The notes beneath the pieces were generated by a model. The model was not told where the DNA came from and searched no databases. It saw nothing but the letters and a program-made list of their open reading frames with translations. A stretch of DNA of 64,000 bases from Alopecurus myosuroides (lineage: Eukaryota; Streptophyta; Magnoliopsida; Poales; Poaceae). This document shows positions 9,662 to 22,800 of the stretch, piece after piece. Numbering within the stretch: the stretch's first letter is position 1; every line of letters starts with the position of its first letter. The stretch lies in the NCBI GenBank assembly GCA_028641055.1, contig CM054060.1, positions 298,905,835 through 298,969,834 of the forward strand, written 5' to 3'. The translations under genes were made by a program, and so were the position numbers.

Positions 9662-12600
9662 ATGGAAAGTGGTGACGAAGAACCCACACTGCCACCGGAG
9701 ATGGGGAAAGTGCTGTCTCAGATGACACAAGTTATAAAGCAAATGCAGCAGAACCAAGACCTTGGGAGTAATGGCAACGCCCGCGTGTCTATTCGGGAGT
9801 TCCTTGAGCTCAACCCGCGCACGTTCGATAACTCCTCCGAGCCATTGGATGCTGATGACTGGCTCCGTGAAATGGACCGTACTCTTGTGGTAGCTCATGT
9901 GGCTGACGAGGACCGTGTTCCTTACGTGACCTACCTTCTCCGTGGACGATCCATGTCTTGGTGGGAGAATTTCCAAGAAATGAGAGGTCCTAGTGTGGCA
10001 ATCACATGGGAGGATTTCAAGCAAGCCTTCGTGCGCCATCACATTCCCGATGGGCTCATGGAGAAAATGCGTGAGGAATTCTATTCTTTCACACAAGGCA
10101 ATCTGGACGTTCTCGAATACCAAAGAGAGTTCAATCGTCTGGCTCGCTACGCCGGAGATGAAATCTCCACGGAAGCGAGAAAGATGGCAAAGTTCCGCAG
10201 GGGTCTCAACCCGGAACTCAAGTATGCTCTCACCAACGTCAAGGCCAAGAATTTTGAGGACCTCATCAACATCGCTCTAAATGAAGAGCATGGGCGCAAA
10301 TTGGTTGAGGAATCTCGTAAGCACTCTCGTGAACAGGCAAATCTCTCGAAAGCTATCATGCCTCCACAAAAACGAAGAGTTTGGGTTCCATATACCACTC
10401 CAACACCACCCATCTGCTTGCCAAGCCCGGCAGGAATTCTTCCCCGCCCTCCCACCCCAGTGGTATCTTCAGGAGGTGCTCCATCTCAGCCAGGTCCAAC
10501 AGCTCCTCGTTCTGCTGTTACATGCTACAAGTGTGGACAGCCGGGCCACTATTCCGATAAGTGTCCGCAAAGGCACCTCTTTCCACCTCCACCTCGCCAC
10601 AGGTCGACCCCGACAAGAAAACGTGGTCCTCCGTTGGGTTGTTACAACAGCAACGACCTTGGCGTGAGAACCGTCAAGGTGAACCATGTCAAGGCCCAGG
10701 GAGCAGAAGAATCTCCAGAGGTTGTAATGGGCACACTTCTTGTGAACTCGTTTCGTGCTAAAGTCTTGTTCGATTCTGGTGCTTCACACTCTTTCATCTC
10801 TCAATGCTTTGCAAACAACAGCGGAATCAACTTCGAACAGTTGTCTGTCCCTCTCCTGGTGAAATCACCGGGATCTAGCTGGCAAAGCAATAAAGTTAGC
10901 CAGAACATCGAGATCACAATTGGAAACCTTCCATTCCAGGCATCCTTGATAGCTCTCCACTCTTCAGATATTGATGTCATTCTGGGGATGGATTGGTTGG
11001 TAGCCAACAAAGCAGTCATTGATTGTCCTGCTAAATCTGTCAAAATCACACACCCTTCTGGCCAGATAGTCTACTTCCATGCTGAAAATCCAGTTGCTCA
11101 ACTCTACACTCTCAATGCAAATCCTCTACCAAAAATTGAAACTATTCCGGTGGTTTGTGAATTCCCTGATGTCTTTCCAGAAGAATTGCCAGGAATGCCT
11201 CCGGACAGAGCAGTTGAGTTCGTGATCGAACTTGAACCAGGCACTGCTCCAATCTCTAAGCATCCATACAAGATAGCTCCTCCTGAACTGAAGTTGTTGA
11301 AGGAGCAAATCGATATGTACATGGAGAAAGGTTACATTCAACCTAGCTCCTCGGCTTGGGGATGCCCAACTCTGTTCGTTGCGAAGAAGGATCAAACAAA
11401 GAGACTCGTGGTTGACTATCGTCCTCTCAACGAGAAAACAATCAAAAACAAGTATCCAATTCCTCGTATCGATGATCTTTTTGATCAACTTGCTGGAGCC
11501 TCAATATTCTCAAAGTTGGATTTGAGGATGGGTTACCATCAGATAAAGATCAGAAAGGAAGATATTCCTAAGACAGCTTTCACCACTCGGTACGGTCTAT
11601 ATGAATACACCGTCATGTCCTTTGGTCTAACCAATGCACCGGCGACATTCTCTAGACTAATGAATTCTGTCTTCCATGAATACCTCGACAAGTTCGTTGT
11701 GGTATATCTTGATGATATTCTTGTCTACTCAAAATCCGAGGAAGAGCATGGAGAACATCTCCGTCTCACTCTCATGAAGCTTCGCGAGCATCGTCTGTAT
11801 GCCAAGTTCTCCAAATGTGAATTCTGGATTCCAGAAGTTGCTTATCTTGGTCATGTCATCTCTGCCAAGGGCATAGCCATTGATCCAGAAAAGGTTAAGG
11901 CAATTGTTGATTGGAAACCTCCTAAGACGGTGAAGCAAGTCAGAAGTTTTCTTGGTTTGGCTAGCTATTGCCGTCGTTTCGTCCAAAACTTCTCCAAGAT
12001 TGCCAAACCTCTCACTGATCTCACAAAGAAGGACAAGAAGTTCGTTTGGTCTCCACAATGTGATGAAAGTTTCAACCTCCTGAAGACTAAACTCACTTCT
12101 ACACCAGTTCTGGTTGGCCCAGATACTACCAAACCTTTCCAGATATTCTGTGATGCTTCTCTCCAAGGTCTAGGAGCAGTTCTTATGCAAGAACGTCAAG
12201 TTGTGGCTTATGCTTCACGTCAGTTGAATGCACATGAGCTCAATTATCCCACACATGACCTTGAACTTGCAGCAGTGGTGTTTGCCCTCAAGAAATGGAG
12301 GCAATACTTGTTGGGTAATCGCACTGAAATCTTTTCCAATCATAAGAGTCTGAAATACATCTTCACTCAACCAGATCTAAACCTCAGGCAAAGGAGATGG
12401 ATTGAAAAGATCAAAGACTTCGATCTTACCATTTCTTACACTCCAGGCAAGGCTAATGTTATGGCCGATGCTCTCAGTCGCAAGTCGTATTGCAATAATC
12501 TCATGATCATGGAAAGCCAACCTCCACTTCATGAAGAATTCCAGAAGCTGAACCTTGGTCTTGTTCCTCAAGGTTATCTTGCGAGCTTGACAGCCAGTCC

Positions 12601-14044
12601 AACTCTCGAGGACAAGATTCGTTCTGAACAACTTCGTGATGCTGAGATCAAGAAGATTGCAAATAACATCAAAGCAGGCAATGTGAAGTATGAGTGCTTC
12701 TCAATTGATGACAAGGGAACGGTGTTCTTCGAAGGACGCATTGCGGTTCCTCAAGTTCAAAGTCTCAAAGATGTTATTCTCAAGGAGGCTCATGAAACTC
12801 CTCTCTCCATCCACCCTGGAAGTACAAAGATGTACCAGGATCTCAAGACACTGTATTGGTGGTCTGGCATGAAACGTGAAATTGCTAAATACGTTTCTGA
12901 ATGCGACATTTGTCAACGTGTTAAGGCAGTTCATCAGAAAACAGCCGGTCTTCTCCAACCGCTGAAAATTCCTGAGTGGAAGTGGGACATGATTGAAATG
13001 GACTTCGTCACTGGTTTTCCAAAGTCCAAGAAGGGCAACGATGCAATCTTCGTTGTTATTGATCGTCTCACTAAGGTAGCTCACTTATTTGCTGTCAAAG
13101 AAACAATATCAGCTAGCCAGTTAGCAGAGCTCTACACAACAAAGATTGTTCCTCTTCATGGTGTTCCATTGGAAATAAGCTCAGACCGTGGAAGCATATT
13201 CACTTCGCATTTCTGGTAGAGTTTTCAAGAAGCATTGGGCACCAAACTTCTGTTCAGCACGGCTTATCATCCTCAGTCTCAAGGGCAAGTCGAAAGAGTC
13301 AATCAGATTCTCGAGGATATGCTCAGAGCATGTGGTCTCTCCTTTGGCATGAAATGGGAGGAATGCCTTCCATATGCTGAATTCTCCTACAACAACAGCT
13401 TCCAGGCAAGCCTAGGCATGGCTCCATTTGAAGCACTCTATGGCCGCAGATGCAGGAGTCCAATCAATTGGTCTGGAGCTGGTGAACGTTCACTCTTAGG
13501 CCCTGACATTGTTAAGGAAGCCGAAGAGAAAGTTCGCATCATTCGTGACAATCTCAAGGTTGCTCAGTCTCGTCAGAAAAGCTACTATGACAGCAAGCAC
13601 AGGGATATGATTTATGCACCTGGTGACAAGGCATATCTCCGTGTAACTCCCCTCAGAGGCACTCATCGTTTTGGTGTCAAAGGAAAGATAGCACCGAGAT
13701 ACATTGGTCCGTTCAACATTCTCTCAAGGCGTGCGGAAAATGCCTATCGTCTTGAACTTCCAGAAAAACTATCCAAGGTGCACGATGTGTTTCACGTGTC
13801 ACAGCTCAAGAGGTGTTTCAAAGATCCAGATCGTGCAGTTGATCATGATTCCATTGAACTGCAAGATGATCTATCTTATGAGGAGCACCCTGTTCGTATT
13901 CTCGATGAGACCGAGCGTAAGACTCGCAACAAGAGCGCCAAGTTCTTGAAAGTGCAATGGTCGCATCATTCCGATAAAGAGGCAACATGGGAGACCGAAG
14001 AGGATCTTCGCAAGAAGTATCCGGACCTTTTCACTTCTCAGTAG
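9662..14044 (+). pseudogene. Gypsy gag-pol polyprotein, one internal stop
   Basis: A single frame from the ATG at 9662 encodes gag (residues about 1-330, with a CCHC knuckle [14 protein letters not shown] from residue 288), aspartic protease (DSGASHSF, Asp371), reverse transcriptase with YLDD at 682-685, RNase H, integrase with an HHCC zinc finger, and a C-terminal chromodomain (about 13880-14040). That order and the chromodomain mark a Tekay/Del-like chromovirus lineage of Ty3/Gypsy. A TAG at 13217-13219 interrupts integrase; the frame continues to 14044 without a shift. The third RNase H acidic position, normally D in a DHKSL motif, is Asn893. Both changes would impair replication, so this recent copy probably depends on relatives. 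Confidence 0.93.
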
Positions 14045-15117
14045 GAATCTCGGGGCGCGATTCCTTCAAGGGGGGCATTTTGTAACATCCCAGGTTTGAA
14101 AATCTCCCCCTTAGATGTTTGTTTCGTGTTTTATTTTTGTTTTGCATCATGTCATCATATTCATTTGATTTTTGTTTGCATCGTGTTGCATTTGATCTCT
14201 TGGTTTCCATCTGTTTTTCTTTTTGAATTCCAAACAAAACATTCAAATTATTGGTTCATACTTGTTATGTTACTTTGTTTCAAATAAACATTACAAAACT
14301 ATCCAATCTGTTGTTTCCATTAAGTAGAAAGTTCAAACCATCAAAGTGTTCTCTTTAATTATTCAATGAACCTCAAATTCATTCAATTTCAAACCAAATT
14401 CCAAACAGCACCCAAAAAGTCAAAATTTGGAAACAAACAGTCCCAAAACTGTGCTTCTATCATAATTAATCCATACAAATTTTCCCTAATTTTTTTCTCT
14501 AGACCAAAACCTCTCATCTCTTTCCTTCCCTTTCTGCAAAAAAAAAAAAAAAAGAGAAAGGGAGGCAACCAGGCCAGCCCAACTGGGCCGGCCCAGTCCC
14601 CAGCCAACGTGCGCTCGGCCGAGCAGCCCGCGAACTGCGTCTCCCTCCTCCGTACAGGAGATGACGCAAGCACGCACGCATGCCACCTGCGCCTCCCCAC
14701 TCCTCACCTGCTCCCCTCTCCCTTTTCTACCCCCCTAGAGCCCCCAAAACCCTAACCCTAACCAACCCGCACCCCTTCCCTCTCTCTCCCACCTCCGCCG
14801 CCGCCGTTCGAGAGAGGCGCCGCCGTTTCCTTCCGCGGCCGGCCGCCGCTCGCCGGACACGCCGTCGTCGCCTCCGACTCCCTCCGGCTGCGCTGCGGCC
14901 ACTCCGGCGAAGAGGGTGAGCCCCTCTTTCCGTTCTGCTACTTGCCCCCCTCGTTCCCGTGCCGTAGATGCCTCGATTTCCTTCCGGTCGTTCGTTGTCT
15001 TCGCTGCTCTGTACTCGACAGAGAAGAGCACCTGCAGGATCGCTTGCAATTCAGATTAGCACCGAAAGTTATGTTCAAAACCAACCAGCCCCGTGTATTA
15101 TCAGAACAGCCACAGCA

Positions 15118-15174
15118 GCCCATCTGGTAGAGCGCTCGCTGCGCGCAACCTCAGCGCGCGGGATCAAATCCCGA
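15118..15174 (+). other. tRNA-like module 1 in 3' LTR
   Basis: A copy of the module at 6131-6187 with no difference seen by eye. Confidence 0.5.
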
Positions 15175-15269
15175 CCCCCCCTTTTATGCTCCTTTATTTC
15201 TGATTTAATTGCAGTATGTTTTGAGCTATAACCCCCCTGCGAGTAGTTCCCCTTCACAACCACAGCAGC

Positions 15270-15330
15270 AGCTCATCTGGTTGATTCCTTGCGCAGCAGG
15301 CAGGAGGGCAGGGGTTCGAATCCCCCCTGC
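15270..15330 (+). other. tRNA-like module 2 in 3' LTR
   Basis: A copy of 6283-6344 with the B box GGTTCGAATCC retained. It has an a-to-g change near its left edge and one C fewer in the C run. Confidence 0.55.
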
Positions 15331-18146
15331 AACAAAAACCAATCTTTTTCTCTCTTATTTTTCTAGACCTAGATCTACTCTAATTTGCTCACAGGTCCCT
15401 GCTAGGATTTGTCTAGGTCCCTGTAATTTTTCTTTCCAGGTCCCTGCTACTTTTTCTAGGTCCATAGTTATTTCTATCAACCATAAATATGATTAACCTT
15501 GGTAATTCAATAACTTTTGTTTGGAAACTCCGATTGCAAAACTTCAAACATGTAAATCACTCTATTTTAAATTCTCTACCCAAATATAAAATTTGTTTAC
15601 TGTTTTGAATTTTCAAAATGCAATTCAAATTTGAATTCAAATAATTCAATTGCAATTTGCTAAAATCCATAACTAATTCATTATTAATCCAAATCATGCA
15701 AATAAAATATGTTTTCCATACCATTTTAAATAACCTATTCAAATATAATTTTTGTTTTCTGTTTTGAATAATTAAAATTGCCTAAACAATTTAAATCTTG
15801 TTTAATTCAATTAAAACTTGTTTAATATTGTTTAATTCATAATTAAATAATCCTAACTCCTATTTCAATATTTGAAACATGTAATCCAACTAAAATCTGA
15901 TGTTATTTTCAAATATAAACTTTGTTATTTGTTTTGCACAATTTAAATTGGTGAAAACAACAACTATTTGTGTAATCCCTTTAAGGAACCAAAAATTCCA
16001 TAACTTACTAAATAAATTTCTAAATTGGTAAACCCTATTTTAAATTGGTTCTATTGTTGTTATTTTGTTGTTTTCCTCATCCATGCATCATACTAATTCA
16101 CCTTCATCTGTTGATTAGTTGGAAAACAAATAATCTAACCAAAATCCATGGGCTTTTCATATGCAACTCAAATTTGCATATGTGTCCATTTAAATTGTGT
16201 TACCATGTCAACTAGTTTATTTTGATGCATCTATTAACCTGACATGCATCATCCCCATGATTGTGCACTATGCCATGATATTGATTGTTTATCTTTCTGC
16301 ATTGTTTGTTTGCTTCTTCTCGGATAGACGATGACGTTGAGTCTGACGATCCTTACAACACCCCTTCTGAGGTTCTAGCCCAGTACCAGGCTACTGGGTT
16401 TGCAGGCAAGTTATCACTCACATGAACCACTGTGTTCCTTTCAACATTGGTTACCGATACTTTCCGTTGTTCTTTTCTGCTAGCCTTAGTAGTAGTTGTT
16501 TCTGTTACGAACCTATCACATGAATCCCTTAACCTTGATATTGCCTCACCTACACTCCTATCACCCCTTTGGTTGAGCCAGTGTCTTACTAGCATGCTTA
16601 GGTTGCTTTGCTCGAGTCTGTTACCCGTTACTTTCTGTTATTACTTCTATTATGTTTTGGGGGCTCGTTGTTAATAAATCAACCTGTTGTTAATAATATG
16701 CTGATAAGGCACCGGCAGGAGGCCCTTTGTGGTTTTGAGGCCTGCTAGTGTCGACCCTAATAGGAAAAGGGTCTTGTCTACTGATCCATGATGAGCGTGC
16801 TCACCGCATCCGGGTGGTAGTATGGAACCCCCCTCGACTTTGACCTGATCCGCAGTTTGTCCGAAGAGCCACACTTAGTTCGGGAGTTCCATTTGCGCAT
16901 AAGCATGAATGGGTCGCTCCCATGGTTACTGTTGATGATGATGATGCATATAGGGCGAGGCCTGTGGTGCCGGGGGGTGTGGTTTTCACCCCTGCGCTTA
17001 GGTTAGGTCGGACTGGCCGGGACCTTATAGCTCCGTGGCTCCTAGGACAGGTTGTAGAGATGGTTCGAGTCGTGTCGAGCCCACCTGAGTTTTAGTTGGT
17101 GGCTTGAGTGTGTACGGGTACTGGAGCACACCCTGCAGGGATAAATCTTCTCGAGAAGCCGTGTTGTCCGCGGTTATGTGACGACTTGGTGAAAGTACTG
17201 GCTAACAAGTACTCAGACAACTTACACCTAACTAATGTTAACTTGACTAGTAATAGACTTATTGACACAACAACTTGATCCATTATTCATTAATCCAACT
17301 GTGTGAGTTATCCTCGGATTGCTTCTTTGGATAAGGGGCGAGATCCAGGATGGGTTTTGTTTGATGGTCAACAACAGTTGGTTACGTTACGCTATCTTAT
17401 CTCCTCTCTGTTAGCTGGAAGTGGTAGTGTTTCTGTAGTTGGTTAGCGCAGCCAGTTGCAGCATCTTTTATAACCCCTTTCTTCCGTTGAACCCAAGGCA
17501 TCTGTGCTTGGTGTTGACGGGTTACACTTTGGTGAACTGTGAGTCTTGCTTGCCAGTACGTTGTTGTACTGACCCCTTTGGGGCTGTGGTTTACGCAGAC
17601 GACGATTCCGAGGATCCCCATGGAGGCTACTACGTGGAGTACGACGACGCTGTTGACGAGTAGATAGCGGACCCGGGCAGGATCCGAGACTTCGTGGATG
17701 GGCTCCGTTTTCCTTTCATTGCCGGCCTCTTAGGCCTATTTGGTTTTGTCTGTACTCAGACCTGTTGAATGCTTCCGCTGCTATGTACTGAATGTCATGT
17801 TGGGACATGTGTCCTCTGGATGATTGTACTTGCTATCTCTGCCTTAGTGAAGGCCATTTGCAACCTTATTTCAATCTTTTGTGTCTTAGAGATATGTTGT
17901 GACTATCATTCGTTCAAAGCTGTTGACGTACCGTGCGTGATTGATATGAAGTACGTCGACAGTAGTGCCTATGACTTCTAGTGGATAGTTTACATCGACG
18001 GTGGAATAGCAGGGCTTGTGTTGTCGCGCATAAGCGCAGGCCTACCAGGAAGCTGGGACGTGGGAGCAGTTATGCCCCATAATCCAAGCACCTGCTATCC
18101 AGTTCGTACGATGAGTATCCCTTAGAAGCCAGGGTGCGACATCTAG

Positions 18147-18339
18147 CCCCAAGCTTGAATAAGTGCTTAATTTTGTGAATACTTCGCCAAAACTGCGACC
18201 CCCCCGGATTGCGAGGCGAAGATGTTCGACGCCTCAGGGTACTTAGCGAAGATCAAACTCCTCCAAATCGAGCTACCCTCTTGAAACAACCGACAAACCC
18301 ATTTAAGCATCCGCGCTTTATTGAAATTCTTAGGCCGCC
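18147..18339 (-). pseudogene. LINE ORF2 fragment between two Gypsy elements
   Basis: This 193-bp minus-strand piece encodes RPKNFNKARMLKWVCRLFQE and then SIWRSLIFAKYPEA, a conserved stretch of plant LINE ORF2 between the reverse transcriptase core and zf-RVT. It links directly to 33387 upstream, across the acact duplication, and to 5082 downstream, across tctag. It is the key evidence that both Gypsy elements entered one LINE. A short frameshift or stop follows the fragment near its end. Confidence 0.85.
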
Positions 18340-18344
18340 ACACT

Positions 18345-19196
18345 TGTCGTGGTGGTGTCACGGCAGATGCCATGGGATGGCTAAAGATGTGGGGACGAAG
18401 GACGCTGGAGGTGCTCGGGGAGGGATCACGCGACGAGTAGCCGCGTGAGGTAAGAACTGAGCACTGCAAACAACACGATCTACCCAGGTTCAGGGCCCTC
18501 GTGAGGAGGTAAAACCCCTACTCCTGCCTTTCTCTATGTATTCTGGTGTCCCACCGAGTAGGCACAGTACAATGTTCTTGCTACCGAGTAGCCACTCTTC
18601 TCTCTACGTGATGAACTAGGTCAAGAATTAGGTCACGATGTGTTCTGATCCTCACGCAGGAGGCGGCGGGGCACCTTATATACCTGGTGCCCAGCCGGAT
18701 ACGTCCAAACATGGACAAGTGTCGACATAGTGTGCACATCGTCCTTCTTCCGAGTTCCTGCTGACAGCTTTGGTTCCTAATCTTGGCTGCATCCGGAAAG
18801 TCGTTGGGCAAAACCAAGGGGACAGACTGGTATCACTGTGCCAAACACAGATCCTGCGACGGCCTGCTTCCATGCTGTCACTGTCAGGCAGGCCGGTCCC
18901 AGATGAACAGTAGTTCGAATAGTGCCAAGTACGGACCCGGGATACGCGGGATCCTGTGTCAGAACGGCTCCTTTGACTTCTGGCCCGAGTAGGTTCCCGC
19001 CAATTTTACTCGGGCCAACTCTTCTACTCGGATGGACAGAACTTGATTGATATCTCCTTCTGGTCATCTTGAAGTGAGACCGAGTAGCAGTCGACCGGGT
19101 AGCAAGTACCGGGTAGGCGGCTACTCGACCAAACTTCTCTTACGACAGTTGCCTTTACCACTTGCCTTTACCCTACTCGGGGGTAACCCCCCGACA
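18345..19196 (-). repeat. 3' LTR of Tat-like element
   Basis: This 852-bp LTR is on the minus strand and starts TGTCGGGGGG at 19196. The TATA-like TATATAAG is on the minus strand at 18682-18675. It lacks 14 bp (agtagggccccctt) present in the other LTR near 33022. CGAGTAG/CTACTCG words recur throughout. Confidence 0.92.
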
Positions 19197-19723
19197 GCAG
19201 TCCCCGAAGCTGGTAGAGTCTCGCGAACTCGTTCACTAGGCTCTGCCAGCTTAAAACCAATCTCCGTAATAACACCTTTGAACTTCAAGATGCCGAGTAA
19301 AACCTCCGAGTAGCACTCTGGAAAGTACCTTGGGTCTCCTCTTTTCTGAATAGGGCTAGTTTCCTTCTCTGTGTCCGAGTAAAAGGACTTAGAGAAATTC
19401 TTAAGCCGAGTCTCTGCAGCGCAGAGCACAATCCAGCCTTCCGTGCCGCAACTGGACACGTGTCAAGCATCCGCGACCCTGACGTCTCGTTGCCCAGGAC
19501 ACGACGTGCCACGCGCCCAGTTTTCACGGAGCGGGCCCACCGGCTCGTCATGTCCCATCAAGCGCAGTAATAGGCCACGATCTGGTCGGGGGATCAATTG
19601 TGGCCGTTACGCTTGCGTTCCGCGCTTGCGTGCGTTTCTATCCGGCCACAGGCCCCACCACACGAGTGTTATGGCCACGATCGATCCCACTACCCCGATG
19701 GTAACGGTAATCTGAGGAGAGGG

Positions 19724-19731
19724 TATAAATA
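19724..19731 (+). promoter_or_regulatory. TATA box of the antisense gene
   Basis: TATAAATA lies 176 bp upstream of the ATG at 19900. It is followed by a CT-rich pyrimidine patch and a GC-rich leader, a normal plant core-promoter layout. It lies outside the LTR, between the LTR and the gene, so the gene appears to have its own promoter. Confidence 0.55.
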
Positions 19732-19899
19732 CCCCCATCGGTAACTTCCTCTTCTCCTACCTCCGTACTTTCCTCTTTCGCCTCCCCGTTTCTTCTCCGC
19801 CGCTGAGCTCTCCGCCGCCGCGCAACTCTCTGCGCCGCCGCGGACTCGTTTTCTCCACCAGATCCTTCCCAATCTTCCACCACCTTCTCGCTCGCTGCC

Positions 19900-22800
19900 A
19901 TGGCTGCTCGCGCCGGCTGGGCTGGTTCTGATGTCACCGTCGATGACTGCTCCTGGCTCGTGAACACCCGGAGGGTTCCTCCTGGTGTTTAGTGCCGGCC
20001 GTCCGACGGCGAAATCGTTCCGGCCCCGCGGGAGAGCGAGCATGTCGTCTTCCTCGCGCATTTTGCGCGAGGATTTGGCCTGCCAGCTTCTCATTTTCTC
20101 CGCTCCTTCCTGGATCACTTCGGTGTTTAGATGCATCACCTTCCTCCGAATGCGGTCGTCTTCCTCGCCTATCATACCGTGGTGTGCGAGGCCTTTCTCG
20201 GTGTCCGCCCCACGGTACAGACATGGCTGAAGTACTTCCATCTCCGTCAGCAGAGCAAGGGGAAGAAGGATGGCGCGGCCACTGGCAGTCGGGTAACCGA
20301 CACCGGCAGCGCCATGATGCTGCAGCGGACGGGAACCAACCACCCTCGTATCAAGGGCTTGGATTCCGTCCGTATGTGGCAGAAATCTTTCCTTTACGTG
20401 AAGAACATCCCCGCCACGAAGGGGGGACCGGTGACGGACCGCATCAACCTGCCCGCCTGGAGCAACCGAGCTCCGTCTGGGCAGAACTGGAAGACGAAGC
20501 CCTCCAACGACCGCAACGCCGTGCATATGGAGGAGCGGCTTGCTGCGCTAATCGGAGAGGGCCTCAAGAGCGATGACCCCGTCGCCTGCTGGATCAAGAA
20601 CCGAGTGCTGCCTCTGCAGCAGCGCTCCCATCCAATGTGCTACCTGGGAGGCCCCCGCGATTGCACTCGAACGACCACGTTCGAGCTCAGCAACGCGGAC
20701 GTCGCCGAGCACGCGAGGTCCATCCTGACCACGGGCCTCCGCAACGATTGGGAGTATGGGTTTACCCCCTTCAGCCGCACGAAGCCGATTCCACGGGTAT
20801 GTTCCCCTTTCTCTGCTTCCAGTTTATGCAATCCGAGTAGATATTCTCCTCTTCCTACTGCGATTAGCAATTGCATTCCGCACCGAGTAGAGCACTTATC
20901 AGAACTGTTTAGGCTTAGTATGCTTGATGTTTGCACGCCTTGTCGGGTAGCATACTTAGAAGAAATTCTTAGGCTTAATATGCTTGATCCTTGCACGCCT
21001 TTCCGAGTAGGATATGCAGCAAATTTACCTAGGCTTAGTATGCTTTGTGTTTGCACGCCTATTCGGGTATAGTGCCTTCGTGCTACTCGGTTAACTCGCG
21101 ACACTTCCATGTTCTTCAGGTTCTTGACCGCCAGAAAGCTGAAAGCTGCGAACGCTTCGAGGGCAATTGGTCAGATGACCGAGAAGAAGATGACCAGGCC
21201 TCCCTCGAGACCGCGAATCAGATCAATCTTCCTCATTCCCCTTCGATAGAGAAGCAGCATGCCGAAACGTCTCTACGCGATTGGTCCGATGACGAGCTAG
21301 AGGGTAACTGAATTCATGCTTTTTGTCTGCGAAAAACACTAGCCCTTTGCTTGCTGTTTCTGAAGTGTTTTTCTTCCTCTCTATTTCACAGATGCTGCAG
21401 ATGCTGAGGATGATGACGAGGATGAGGACGAGAGAGCCCTTGAGGCCAATCCTCTATCCGTCGCCGCTCCTGTTACCCGCAAGCGGACAGGCAGTGGCGC
21501 CTTAGAGCCCCCCGCCAAGAAGAAGAAGCCGACCGAGAAGAAGATGAAGAAGATCGTGAAGAGAAAGAAACCAACGATTCCTTCCCGCCAGGGGTAAGTT
21601 TCTTCTCGGTTAATTCCCAATCTTCTTTGCTTTACTGTTTCTTCTTAATTTCCTTTGTCCTCTTCTTATTTCTGAACGCAATCTCCTCTTCAGAGCCCCC
21701 TTGAACGCGGACACCGCTCTCGCGTCCACTGAGACCCAGAAGAAGACCGTCGTCGACGTCGACAACTTAATCGACCTCGACGATGATGAGAATACCACGG
21801 CCAACACACAACCACAGGGCACTGATGCCCAAGGCACCGACCCAGAGCAACAATCCTGCGCCGAGCAGGAGGCGCAGGACACTGCTCATCAAGAGAAGCC
21901 AGCGTCTCCTCCGGCCAACACCGCCGAGGAGAACCAAGATCAAGAGATGCACGATGACGCCGCCCTCGAGCGGCCAGGAGCAGAACAGGAGCAGCCAGCC
22001 ACAGGGGGTGCTGAGCAAGAAGATCCTGCGTCCCAGGCGCAGGTGGAAGCAATGGATATCTCCCAGCCAGATCCTGCTGCTGAACAGCGGGTAGAGGACG
22101 CGACTGGGCACTACCCTTTGAGCGACGTGCAACCAGACGCCGCGCAGGGTAGCGCCCAGCCAGATGGCGCACCTGACAGCGCGCCCCTGGCGCCACCAAC
22201 TGACCAAGGTGGCGCTCAGCCAGACTCCTCCCTGGTGCCGCAACCCAAAGCTGCAACCGGCCCTTCAGCCAAGCCGGTTACTAGGAAGAGCGCCCAAGAT
22301 GCTTCCGAGAAGGAGGCAGCCGAGAAGGAGAGAGCTGAGAAGGAGAAGGCTGAGAAGAAGGAGACCGAGAAGAAGAAGGCCGAGAAGCCAATCTCCGAGA
22401 AGCCAACTGCTCAGAAAGAGAAAGCAAAGAAGAGAGCTGCCGACAAGCCGCCGCCGACATCAGCTGGCCAGCCCGGTCAGCTGGTTATTCGTGATTCCGG
22501 CGCGGTTGCAGCCGCCGCCGCTGCAGCTGCCGCCGCTGCAGCTGACCAACCCTGCTACCCGGATTACATGGTGAAGGTTAGCCAGCAGCACCAGATTGGC
22601 CTTTCCCCCCAGGATCGGAGTCTCGCTCTTCAGAAAGGGAGAAAAGCCGTGGCAGTGAACGCCAGGCCCCCGGCCCCAAACCAAGACAGGTCCGTCTCCA
22701 TTGCTTCTCGTGGAGCTCAAGACCAAGCGATCACGTCCCAGAGCCTCGAGCAAGTACTCGACCTGATCGGCTTCATCGACGCCAAGTGGGACAGCAAAGT

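Larger units (their letters stand above)
5088..18141 (+). mobile_element. Complete chromodomain Gypsy retrotransposon (Tekay/Del-like)
   Basis: This 13,054-bp element has TG...CA LTRs of 4068 and 4061 bp and a 5-bp target duplication tctag at 5083-5087 and 18142-18146. It has an initiator-Met-type primer binding site, one gag-pol reading frame and a polypurine tract (about 14068-14077). It sits inside the LINE ORF2. The two LTRs differ at about 17 substitutions by eye, mostly transitions, plus poly-A length and a 1-bp indel. That is roughly 0.4 percent, or about 0.2 million years at 1.3e-8 per site per year. The integrase stop and a changed RNase H residue suggest it is not autonomous. Confidence 0.93.
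14081..18141 (+). repeat. 3' LTR of chromodomain Gypsy element
   Basis: This near-identical copy of 5088-9155 is preceded by the polypurine tract aaggggggca. The differences seen include a 15-bp rather than 22-bp poly-A tract, single substitutions, and gcaagt rather than gaaagt after the first acidic stretch. The telo-box is at 14747-14755. Confidence 0.93.
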
